A program made the position numbers and the translations under genes. A stretch of 64,000 nucleotides of DNA, from assembly GCA_023150875.1 (NCBI GenBank), contig JAKLKC010000007.1, positions 1-64,000 on the forward strand, read 5' to 3'. Positions 56,993 to 64,000 of the stretch are shown here, one piece after another. Positions within the stretch are counted from its first letter, which is position 1. Each line of letters begins with the position of its first letter. Under the pieces are notes generated by a model. It was not told the origin of the DNA, did no database searches, and saw only the letters and a list, made by a program, of their open reading frames with translations. Origin of the DNA: Myxococcota bacterium (lineage in GTDB: Bacteria; Myxococcota_A; UBA796; UBA9615; JAKLKC01).

Positions 56993-58438
56993 TCAGGCGG
57001 TGAGCCCGGCCGCCCACCAGCGCGCCACCCGGAGCCCCAGCCGCGCCCGCACGGGGAGGGCGCCGCCCCGCGCCGCGCGCGCCGCCTGGCGGGCGAGATA
57101 GGACGGACGAAAATAGAAACGCGCGTATGCAGAACGGACGACGCGCCGCAGGTCGGCCTCGGTCCAGCCCGGGGGGATCAGGGTCTCCCGCCACTCCTCG
57201 GCGTCCGCGGGGTTGCGGACCCGGGTCGTCCGAAGCCACCCCTCCCGGACGGCCTCCTCGTAGATGGGCGTGCCCGGGAAGGGGGACAGCGTCGAGAACT
57301 GCACGAAGTCCGCGCCGATCTCCCGGCACCAGTCCATGGACGCCAGGGACTCCTCGGGGGTCTCGCCCGGGATCCCCAGCAGCACGTAAGCCACCGACTC
57401 CAGGCCCGCCTCCCGCACCTGGCGGAAGACCTCCCGGGTCCGGGCGACGGTCTGGGTCTTCCGCAGGCGGTCCAGGCTCTTCTGGTGGCCGGACTCCACG
57501 CCGAAGGCCACGGTGCGGCACCCCGCCCGGCGCATCAGGCGGAGCAGCTCCGGGTCGACGCCGTCCACCCTCGCCTCGCACTTCCACTCCAGCCGGGTGC
57601 CGGCCCGCGCCAGCCCCTCGCAGATCGCCAACACCCGGTCCCGGCGGAGGGTGAAGTTGTCGTCGAAGAGCACGGCGTAGCCGAGCCCGTACCGCCGCTC
57701 CGCCTCCAGCACCTCGCCCACCACCCGCTCCGGCGAGTGCCACCGGTACCGGGATCCCGAGACCGTCTTGTCGCAGAAGGTGCAGCGGAAGGGGCAGCCC
57801 CGACTCGTGATCAGGGTGGTCACCCCCGGGCGGGTCTGGAAGAGGTAGCCGTAGAGCGGGTTGGGGACGAGGTGCAGCGCCGGGGCCGGGAGGGCGTCGA
57901 GGTCCCGGGGGGAGGCGGCCTCGCGGAAGGGCGCCCCCCGGGTCATCACCCCCGGCGGCGGGTCCCCGCGGCCCCCCGAGGCGAGGTACGCCATCAGCTC
58001 CGCGACCGGCCCCTCCCCCTCGCCGATCACCAGGGCGTCGGCCTCGGGGACCTCATCCAGCGCGCGCTCGCGGAAGCGGGTGGCGTGGACGCCCCCCAGC
58101 ACGAGGCGGGGGACGTGGGGCCGCAGCAGCCGCGCCGCCGTCCGGACGGGCTCCATCACCGGCGTCATTCCCCCCAGGCCCAGGACCTCGGGGCGCGCCG
58201 CCTTCACCCGGGCCTCCAGCGCCGGCCAGGAGAGCCCCTCGGCCTCGGCGTCCACCACGGCGACGCGGTGGCCCGCCCTCTCGGCGGCGGCGGCGACGTA
58301 CAGCAGCCCCACGGGGGGGACCACCAGGCGCCGGCCGGGCCGAAGGTCCGGGGGCCGCACGAGGAGGAGGTCGACCCCCCTCCGCCCGGCGCCGAGACCG
58401 CGGAGACCGTACGAAGACCCGTTCGCGACCGTGACCAT
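56993..58438 (-). CDS. B12-binding radical SAM enzyme
   Basis: A 481-residue protein. The N-terminal cobalamin-binding fold (VDLLLVRPPDLRPGRRLVVP, PPVGLLYVAAAAERAGHRVAVV, EADALVIGEGEGPVAELMAYL) precedes a radical SAM core with the cluster motif C-x3-C-x2-C at Cys215, Cys219, Cys222 (SRGCPFRCTFCDKTVSG) and LFDDNFTLRRDRVLAICEGL, GVESGHQKSL and VLLGIPGETPEESL. It belongs to the large BchE/methyltransferase class. The substrate is unknown; the C-terminal tail is Arg/Ala-rich. ATG at 58438 is preferred, as the fold begins about 20 residues later; an upstream ATG at 58534 is in frame. Confidence 0.88.
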   Translation of the reverse strand: MVTVANGSSYGLRGLGAGRRGVDLLLVRPPDLRPGRRLVVPPVGLLYVAAAAERAGHRVAVVDAEAEGLSWPALEARVKAARPEVLGLGGMTPVMEPVRTAARLLRPHVPRLVLGGVHATRFRERALDEVPEADALVIGEGEGPVAELMAYLASGGRGDPPPGVMTRGAPFREAASPRDLDALPAPALHLVPNPLYGYLFQTRPGVTTLITSRGCPFRCTFCDKTVSGSRYRWHSPERVVGEVLEAERRYGLGYAVLFDDNFTLRRDRVLAICEGLARAGTRLEWKCEARVDGVDPELLRLMRRAGCRTVAFGVESGHQKSLDRLRKTQTVARTREVFRQVREAGLESVAYVLLGIPGETPEESLASMDWCREIGADFVQFSTLSPFPGTPIYEEAVREGWLRTTRVRNPADAEEWRETLIPPGWTEADLRRVVRSAYARFYFRPSYLARQAARAARGGALPVRARLGLRVARWWAAGLTA

Positions 58439-58575
58439 GTCGGACCCACTGTACCGCGGATGGCTTTCCGCGGCAGGACCCCATCGCTGTCGAAGCTGGT
58501 GGGGACCCGCGACCTTGGCGCAGAGCGATGGCACGCGGGCCGGGGGAGGACTACACTGGGCTCGGGAGATTGGTG

Positions 58576-58929
58576 ATGAGTCGCTACACGCTCACCGAGC
58601 TCAAGCGGGAGACGGCCCGGCTGGTCGAGGATCTCGACGGAGGGCACGCGGTGACGCTGACCCGTCGAGGACGACCCGTCGGGGTCCTGGTGCCCGTAGA
58701 GGCCGTGACTCGTGGACAGGCCAGCGCCCACGCCGTAGCGGCGCTCTACGCCGACGGACAGATCGGTCCCGGGCCAGCCTGCAAGCTGCTCGGACTCGGG
58801 TACGTCGAGTTCCTGGACCTGGTGGGCCACCTCGGCTACGGCGTATACGATGAGGCGGCATGGCGCGAAGACCTCAAGACCGCTCGCCGCCTCCCGCCGC
58901 GCTCGTCGTCGCGGACGCTTCCCCGCTGA
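58576..58929 (+). CDS. antitoxin with Phd/YefM-like and UPF0175-like parts
   Basis: A 117-residue protein. The N-terminal 45 residues (SRYTLTELKRETARLVEDLD, then GHAVTLTRRGRPVGVLVPVE) are Phd/YefM-like, a DNA-binding antitoxin fold. The remainder (AALYADGQIGPGPACKLLGL, GYVEFLDLVGHLGYGVYD) resembles UPF0175, which elsewhere pairs with DUF3368 PIN-like toxins. ATG at 58576 with GGAGAT upstream. It overlaps the downstream toxin by 70 bp. The base composition looks less extreme than neighbours, compatible with transfer. Confidence 0.75.
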   Translation: MSRYTLTELKRETARLVEDLDGGHAVTLTRRGRPVGVLVPVEAVTRGQASAHAVAALYADGQIGPGPACKLLGLGYVEFLDLVGHLGYGVYDEAAWREDLKTARRLPPRSSSRTLPR

Positions 58930-59421
58930 TCTGGCTGGCCCGCATCGCTCAACTCGGCGCCCTGACCGCGGTCTTCGACCAGGTCGTCGCCCCCGGTTCA
59001 GGTGATAGAGGAGGTGACCCGCCGGCCGAAGGCGCCCGGCGCGCTGCTCCTCGCCGAAGCGGTGGAGTCCGAGCGGATCCGCCGCGTCGTCGTCACCGAC
59101 GAACGTCGGGTCGCGGAGTTGTGCCTGCTTCGCCTCCATGCCGGCGAGGCGGAGGCCATTGCGCTGGCCGAGGAACTCGGTGGCGTGACGTTGCTCATCG
59201 ATGAGCGACTCGGGCGTCAGGTTGCCGCCGACGCGGGGCTGCCGGTGCTTGGGACCCTCGGAGCTCTGGCGGCTGCCGCCGATCGGGGATGGCCGGTGCC
59301 ACCAGCGGTCATCGAGCATCTTCACTCCCTCGGCTTCTACGCCACGCCGGGCCTGTTGCGGGCCGTTCGCACACGCCTGGCTGCCGCTGCCAGGCGGCGG
59401 CGGTCATGGCATGGCTCGTAG
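58860..59421 (+). pseudogene. DUF3368/PIN-like toxin, broken by a +1 frameshift
   Basis: The first frame gives VVADASPLIWLARIAQLGAL and TAVFDQVVAP (PIN-like active site Asp, then the usual start of DUF3368). At a run of five C (58990-58994) the frame changes: with one C removed it continues VQVIEEVTRRPKAPGALLLA, then RLHAGEAEAIALAEELGG, LLIDERLGRQVAADAGLPVL and GTLGALAAAADRGW to a stop at 59421, a full DUF3368 C-terminus. It is therefore one gene with a single-base insertion, or a sequencing error in the homopolymer. Unrepaired, the first frame runs on to 59204 with unrelated residues. The ATG at 58860 lies within the antitoxin gene. Confidence 0.8.
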
Positions 59422-59557
59422 GATCTCTTCGCCGCCGAGTCCAGGACATCGGCCGGGAGTGACCGAGCGGAGGGTATGGGCGGAGCGGTGCGTCGTCGGG
59501 TAGTCTGGAGGCGCCGCGAGCGGCCTCGTCCCGGCCCGCCGCGGCGGGGAGGGTCCC

Positions 59558-62500
59558 GTGCTCGTGCCGCGCTCCTCGGCTGCGTTCCTCGCCACCCTCC
59601 TCGCCGCCCTCGCCCCGGCGCTCCCCGCCCGGGCCGGAGGGGGCCCCGATGCCTACGGCTACACCTGGCTCGACTCCCTGGACCCCGGTGGCCCCGCCTA
59701 CGACTCCGGGAGCCAGCCGCCCTGGGCGGGGGGCGGTCTGTGCGAAGACGAGTGGTACACCGTCAACATCGGCTTCACGTTCCCGTTCTACGGACAGGAC
59801 TACTCCAAGGCCGTGATCTCCGCCAACGGCGCCCTGTACCTCTCGAACTCCACGGTGAACACGGCCGCCGGGGGCGACGACGCCAACGCCTGCCCCCTCA
59901 CCGCCGCCTCCCGCCCGCGGATCGCCGCCCTGTGGGACGACTACTTCGGGAACAACGAGTACGTGCTCTGCGGCGGGAGCACCCTGTTCATCACGTCGAT
60001 CATCGGCTGGGCCACAGCCGGGGCCGCGGGGAGCCGGGTCTTCGAGCTCTCCTGGATCGACAACGAGCACTTCTCGTGCGGGACGAACGGCGCGACCTTC
60101 ACGCTCAAGCTCTTCGAGGGGACGGGGGTGGTGGAGGTCCACTACCAGGACGTCACCCTCGGGAGCGCCACCTGTGACGGCGGGGCCTCGGCCACGGTGG
60201 GGATCTCCGACGCCGCGGCCCCCTCGGGCACCGGGAGCGCGCTCCAGGTCGACTGCGGCGCGGCGGGTCTGGTCGCGGCGGGCTACGCCGTGCGCTTCGT
60301 CCCCCCCGGGGCGGGGTGCGCCGACGCCGACGGGGACGGTCACGAGTCCTGGGACTGCGGCGGCGACGACTGCGCCGACACGGCGGCCTCCATCCACCCC
60401 GGCGCCGCCGAGGCGTGCAACGGGATCGACGACGACTGCGACGGGGGGATCGACGAGGGGTTCGACGCCGACGGGGACGGCGCCTCGTCCTGTGGCGGCC
60501 TGCCGGACTGCTGGGAGGGGGATCCCGGGACCCACCCGGGGGCGGCGGAGGTCGCGGACCACGTCGACAACGACTGCGACGGGGTGGTGGACGAGGGCAC
60601 CGCCTCCTACGACGACGACGGGGATGGCTTCACCGAGGCCGGGGGCGACTGCGACGACGCCGATCCCGGGCGCCACCCGGGGGCTCCGGAGTCCCCGGAC
60701 GGCGTGGACGACGACTGCGACGGCGTCGTCGACGAGGGGACCGCCGCCTGGGACGACGACGGAGACGGCTTCAGCGAGGACCAGGGGGACTGCGACGACT
60801 CCGACCCCGGGGCGTGGCCCGGGGCGGCGGAGGTGGCGAACGGCGCCGACGACGACTGCGACGGGACCGCCGACGACGGCCTCGGGGACGGCGACGGGGA
60901 CGGGCGCCTGGCCCCTGCGGACTGCGACGACGCCGATCCCGGGGTCCACCCGGGGGCGGCGGAAGTCCCCAACGGCGTGGACGACGACTGCGACGGCCTC
61001 GTGGACGAGGGCACCGCCGCCCGGGACGACGACGGGGACGGCTTCAGCGAGGACCAGGGGGACTGCGCGGACGCCGACGCCTCCGTCCGGCCCGGTGGGA
61101 AGGAGACGGAGAACGGCGTCGACGACGACTGCGACGGGGTGGTGGACGAGGGCACCGCCGGCTCCGACGACGACGGGGACGGGTTCACCGAGAGGGGGGG
61201 AGACTGCGACGACGGCGATCCCGGTGTCCACCCGGGGGCCGCCGAGGCCGCGGACGGCGTGGACGGCGACTGCGACGGGGTGGTGGACGAGGGGACTTCC
61301 GGCTACGACGACGACGGAGACGGGGTGAGCGAGGACGGGGGCGACTGCGACGACGCCGATCCGTGGTCGGCGGCGGGGCTCGCCGAGGTGTGCGACCGGG
61401 CCGACAACGACTGCGACGGCGACGTGGACGAGGGGTGCTCGGAGGGGGAGGGGAAGGCGGAGGAGCCGGAGGGGGGCTGCGCCTGCGGGGCGGCCGGGGG
61501 ACGCGGCGGTGGCGCTGCGGGCGGCCTCGGGATCGGCCTGGCCGCGCTGGTCGCCCTGGGGCGGCGCCGACGGCTGGCGGGGGGCGGTGCGGGGCTGGTG
61601 GCGATGGGCCTTCTGGCGGGGAGCTGCGGCTCCGACATCGCCCTGGTGGAGGGGGAGGGGGCCCTCACCGTCACCCCCGGCGTGCTGGACCTGGGGGCGG
61701 TGCTGATCGGGGGAGAGGGGAGGGGGACGGTGCTCCTGGACAACACCGGCCGCGCCGAGGTGAACATCGCCAGCGTGTCGGTGCAGGGGGATCCCGACGC
61801 GGCCTTCGCGGTGGAGGGGGATCCCGGGGGGGCCCTGCCCCGGGGGGAGGGCCTGGAGGTGGCGGTGCGGTTCGTCCCCGGGTCCGCGGGGCTGTTCGAG
61901 GCGGTCCTCTCCATCAACTCCGACGCCCCGGAGACCCCCCACGTGGAGGTGCTGCTCCGGGGGCAGGGGGCCTCGTCGCGGCTGGTGGTCTCCCCCCCGG
62001 CGCTGGACTTCGGGCTTGTGCCTCCGGGGGACGAGGTCTCGGCGGCGCTGACCCTGGCCGCGGAGGGGGAGGTCGCCGTCGAGGTCGACGCGCTGGAGCT
62101 GGAGGATGCCTCGGAGGCCTTCCGGCTGGTCCTGCCGGGCTCGGTGGGGGAGGCCCCCTTCGCGGTCCCGGCGTGGGGCGAGGTGGAGGTCCAGGTGTGG
62201 TTCGCGCCAGGGGACGACGGGCCGGCGGAGGCGCAACTCCGCGTGTCGTCAAGCGATCTGGCCTCGCCCGAGGTCCTCGTGCCCCTGCTGGGGAACTCCT
62301 GCGAGGAGGGGACGGCGGCGGCGGCGGACGCCGACGGGGACGGCTACTCGGCGTGCGCCGGGGACTGCGACGACGACGTGGGCCAGGCCCACCCCGGCGC
62401 CATCGAGACCCTGGACGGTCTGGACAACGACTGCGACGGGGTCGTGGACGAGGAGACGGAGGGCTACGACGACGACGGCGACGGCCACACCGAGGTGGCG

Positions 62501-63019
62501 GGGGACTGCGACGACACCGATCCCGGGATCCACCCGGGCGCGGCGGAGAGCGCCGACGGGGTGGACGAGGACTGCGACGGGATCATCGACGACGGCACCT
62601 CGGCCTACGACGACGATGGCGACGGAGCCTCGGAGGCGGGGGGCGACTGCGACGACGCCGATCCCGCGGTCCACCCCGGCGCCGCCGAGGCGGCGAACGG
62701 CGTGGACGACGACTGCGACGGCGTGGTGGACGAGGGCACGGAGGGCTACGACGACGACGGCGACGGCTTCAGCGAGCTGAACGGCGACTGCCACGACGCC
62801 GACCCCAGCATCCACCCCGGCGCCCCCGAGCTCGCCGACGGCGTGGACCAGGACTGCGACGGCGCGGTGGACGAGGGCACGGCGTGGGGGGACGACGACG
62901 GGGACGGCTTCGCCGAGGCGGGGGGCGACTGCGACGACACCCGGGCGACGGTCCACCCCGGGGCGACGGAGGTCGTCGGCAACGGGCGGGACGACGACTG
63001 TGACGGGGAGGTGGAGTGA
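59558..63019 (+). CDS. giant MopE-repeat surface protein
   Basis: 1153 residues from GTG 59558 (GGGGAGG upstream). A signal peptide (residues 1-24) leads to a beta-rich domain (about 30-250; IGFTFPFYGQDYSKAVISAN, WDDYFGNNEYV) with paired Cys. Eight MopE-type repeats follow (about 255-630; e.g. DCDDADPGVHPGAAEVPNG), then Cys-x-Cys and a Gly-rich stretch, a hydrophobic helix (GLGIGLAALVALG) and RRRR, i.e. a MYXO-CTERM-like tag at about 641-673, then LVAMGLLAGSC, a lipobox with Cys690. After this come two HYDIN/choice-of-anchor-like beta domains (ALTVTPGVLDLGAVLIGGEG and LVVSPPALDFGLVPPGDE) and five more MopE repeats to the end. It is the same architecture as the gene at the left edge. Its role on the cell surface is unknown. 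Confidence 0.88.
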   Translation: MLVPRSSAAFLATLLAALAPALPARAGGGPDAYGYTWLDSLDPGGPAYDSGSQPPWAGGGLCEDEWYTVNIGFTFPFYGQDYSKAVISANGALYLSNSTVNTAAGGDDANACPLTAASRPRIAALWDDYFGNNEYVLCGGSTLFITSIIGWATAGAAGSRVFELSWIDNEHFSCGTNGATFTLKLFEGTGVVEVHYQDVTLGSATCDGGASATVGISDAAAPSGTGSALQVDCGAAGLVAAGYAVRFVPPGAGCADADGDGHESWDCGGDDCADTAASIHPGAAEACNGIDDDCDGGIDEGFDADGDGASSCGGLPDCWEGDPGTHPGAAEVADHVDNDCDGVVDEGTASYDDDGDGFTEAGGDCDDADPGRHPGAPESPDGVDDDCDGVVDEGTAAWDDDGDGFSEDQGDCDDSDPGAWPGAAEVANGADDDCDGTADDGLGDGDGDGRLAPADCDDADPGVHPGAAEVPNGVDDDCDGLVDEGTAARDDDGDGFSEDQGDCADADASVRPGGKETENGVDDDCDGVVDEGTAGSDDDGDGFTERGGDCDDGDPGVHPGAAEAADGVDGDCDGVVDEGTSGYDDDGDGVSEDGGDCDDADPWSAAGLAEVCDRADNDCDGDVDEGCSEGEGKAEEPEGGCACGAAGGRGGGAAGGLGIGLAALVALGRRRRLAGGGAGLVAMGLLAGSCGSDIALVEGEGALTVTPGVLDLGAVLIGGEGRGTVLLDNTGRAEVNIASVSVQGDPDAAFAVEGDPGGALPRGEGLEVAVRFVPGSAGLFEAVLSINSDAPETPHVEVLLRGQGASSRLVVSPPALDFGLVPPGDEVSAALTLAAEGEVAVEVDALELEDASEAFRLVLPGSVGEAPFAVPAWGEVEVQVWFAPGDDGPAEAQLRVSSSDLASPEVLVPLLGNSCEEGTAAAADADGDGYSACAGDCDDDVGQAHPGAIETLDGLDNDCDGVVDEETEGYDDDGDGHTEVAGDCDDTDPGIHPGAAESADGVDEDCDGIIDDGTSAYDDDGDGASEAGGDCDDADPAVHPGAAEAANGVDDDCDGVVDEGTEGYDDDGDGFSELNGDCHDADPSIHPGAPELADGVDQDCDGAVDEGTAWGDDDGDGFAEAGGDCDDTRATVHPGATEVVGNGRDDDCDGEVE

Positions 63020-63040
63020 GGGGGGGCGAAGGGGAGGAGG

Positions 63041-63075
63041 AAACGCAGAGACGCGGAGACGCGGAGGCGCAGAGG
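63041..63075. repeat. dispersed ACGCAGAG/ACGCGGAG repeat
   Basis: Tandem near-8-mers (ACGCAGAG, ACGCGGAG, ACGCGGAG, GCGCAGAG) just after the giant gene. This type of repeat is dispersed in many unrelated bacterial genomes. Confidence 0.7.
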
Positions 63076-63165
63076 GGGGCCTCGTTCTGGTGGATGCCTG
63101 GTTCGGTGCCCGGGCGATTCCTCGATGGCACACCCAATGAACCGATTCAACGGCTCATCGAATCA

Positions 63166-63194
63166 TCCTTCGTGTCCTTCGTGCTCTTCGTGGT
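63166..63194. repeat. CCTTCGTGN 9-mer repeat
   Basis: Three 9-mers with the core CTTCGTG (CCTTCGTGT, CCTTCGTGC, TCTTCGTGG). They share the TTCG(T/C)G core with the 9-mers that form the arms of the element at 33261-33430. No gene is seen in 63020-63293. Confidence 0.65.
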
Positions 63195-63293
63195 GAATTC
63201 TGCCCGATCCTCCTGGTATCGCGAACGCTTCCCTTCAGCGGCACGCCACGGAGCGGATCGTCCGCTGCAACGCGTGTTCAGAGCGCCGTCATC

Positions 63294-63779
63294 TCAGCCG
63301 CGGCGCGCCGCCTCGATGGTGGCGATGTCGATCTTCCGCATCGTCATCATCGCATCGAACGCGCGCCTGGCGGCGGCGGGATCGGGATCGGTGATCGCGT
63401 CCGTCAGGGCCAGCGGCGTGATCTGCCAGGACAGTCCCCACTTGTCCTTGCACCAGCCGCAGGCGCTCTCCTGGCCGCCGTTGCCGACGATCGCGTTCCA
63501 GTAGCGGTCCGTCTCCGCCTGGTCCGTGGTCGCCACCTGGAACGAGAACGCCTCGCTCGGCTTGAACGCAGACCCTCCGTTGAGACCGAGACACGGGATG
63601 CCCATCACGGTGAAGAGCACCGTCAACACATCCCCCTCCTTCCCGGATGGATAGTCCCCCGGCGCACGGTGCACGGCGTCGACGGAGGAGTCCGGGAAGG
63701 TCGCGGCGTAGAACCGCGCCGCCTCCTCGGCGGTCCCGTCATACCAGAGGCACACCGTGTTCTTTGCAGTCCTGGTCAT
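63294..63779 (-). CDS. VOC-fold protein (PhnB/DUF1428-like)
   Basis: A 161-residue vicinal-oxygen-chelate protein. It has NTVCLWYDGTAEEAARFYAA at the N-terminus, TFPDSSVDAVHRAPGDYP, VLTVLFTVMGIPCLGLNGGS, FKPSEAFSFQVATTDQAE, and GWCKDKWGLSWQITPLAL at the C-terminus, matching the PF06983 '3-demethylubiquinone-9 3-methyltransferase'-like group, whose members are usually of unknown substrate. The base composition is lower in GC than neighbours, suggesting transfer. The ATG at 63779 starts directly at the domain. Confidence 0.85.
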   Translation of the reverse strand: MTRTAKNTVCLWYDGTAEEAARFYAATFPDSSVDAVHRAPGDYPSGKEGDVLTVLFTVMGIPCLGLNGGSAFKPSEAFSFQVATTDQAETDRYWNAIVGNGGQESACGWCKDKWGLSWQITPLALTDAITDPDPAAARRAFDAMMTMRKIDIATIEAARRG

Positions 63780-64000
63780 GTCGCCGCTCCTTCCTCTCGC
63801 CGTACTTGGAGGGGTGTCCAGGCTCGATCAGGTCCCGGGCTCCACCCTCGGCCTGTCCCACGGCGATGCCGCACAGTGTCGGCCCGCCACGGTGGATGTC
63901 GTCCCCGTCGAGGCGTGGCCCCAGGCCGAGAGTGGTCGGCCGTGCTCAACCGGCGCACCGACGCAGGCGCTAGTACGTCGTTCCAGAGCGAGTTCCCCAG
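63780..64000. other. right edge, no supported gene
   Basis: Short open frames on both strands only; none has a recognisable domain or a ribosome-binding site. It includes the upstream region of the VOC gene and may hold its promoter. Confidence 0.5.

Noticed and set aside
63780-64000. Short open frames at the right edge as genes
   Set aside because: No recognisable domain, ribosome-binding site or neighbour context supports them.

Overview
The window is 64 kb of very GC-rich DNA (well above 70% by eye) from a flagellated, Gram-negative-type bacterium. Three things point to a myxobacterium-like (Myxococcota / former Deltaproteobacteria) lineage: very long secreted proteins built from MopE-type Asp/Cys 'DCDD...DCDG' repeats, C-terminal Cys/Gly-rich + hydrophobic + Arg tails that resemble MYXO-CTERM sorting tags, and sigma-54 activators beside a large Ser/Thr kinase. 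This placement is inference; there is no rRNA or tRNA gene in the window.

Layout. 1-4.7 kb: the 5' part of a giant MopE-repeat surface protein that runs off the left edge. 5-12.5 kb: a metallo-beta-lactamase-fold hydrolase, an NrnA-type DHH phosphoesterase, a beta-propeller exported protein, a YfhO-like membrane protein and tyrS. 12.5-20.7 kb: a probable stress / membrane-homeostasis island with three tandem AIM24 paralogues, a bacterial voltage-gated sodium channel, terC, a HAD phosphatase, a StiP-PELOTA protein, a PRTase_2-TRSP protein and a divergent terD. The HAD, StiP and PRTase genes overlap by 4 nt each and match the Ter-associated biosynthetic module predicted to make a nucleoside-like metabolite. 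20.7-23.7 kb: thiG-thiE-thiC. 23.8-27.1 kb: a DUF457-like membrane protein, an unknown membrane protein, a retropepsin-like exported protein and a Bcp peroxiredoxin. 27.8-43.3 kb: a flagellar locus: a FleQ/FlrC-like sigma-54 activator, a TPR protein, then (after a textbook sigma-54 promoter) flgB-flgC-fliE, a 560-bp repeat-bearing gap, and fliF-fliG-fliH-fliI-fliJ-motE-fliK-flgD-flgE. 43.3-64 kb: an FG-GAP lipoprotein, a GlsB-like protein, a GAF/AAA+ activator with a GAFTHA loop, a kinase-FGE fusion, a Kef antiporter, a monothiol glutaredoxin, a eukaryotic-type hexokinase, a membrane pyrophosphatase, a B12-binding radical SAM enzyme, a toxin-antitoxin pair whose toxin is frameshifted, a second giant MopE-repeat protein and a VOC protein.

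Most unusual points. (i) Both giant MopE proteins carry, mid-protein, a MYXO-CTERM-like tag followed within about 50 residues by a lipobox, as if two separately anchored proteins were written in one reading frame. (ii) Imperfect hexamer/heptamer arrays based on GGGCAC/GCACGAA sit only between genes, three of them between divergent genes. (iii) AIM24, terD and terC have near-consensus sigma-70-like promoters with related -35/-10 boxes, suggesting co-regulation of the island. (iv) A 170-bp element with inverted 9-mer arms sits inside the flagellar gene cluster. Gene starts were chosen from ribosome-binding sites, overlaps and domain beginnings; many long open frames on the opposite strand or in other frames are GC-skew shadows and were left out.
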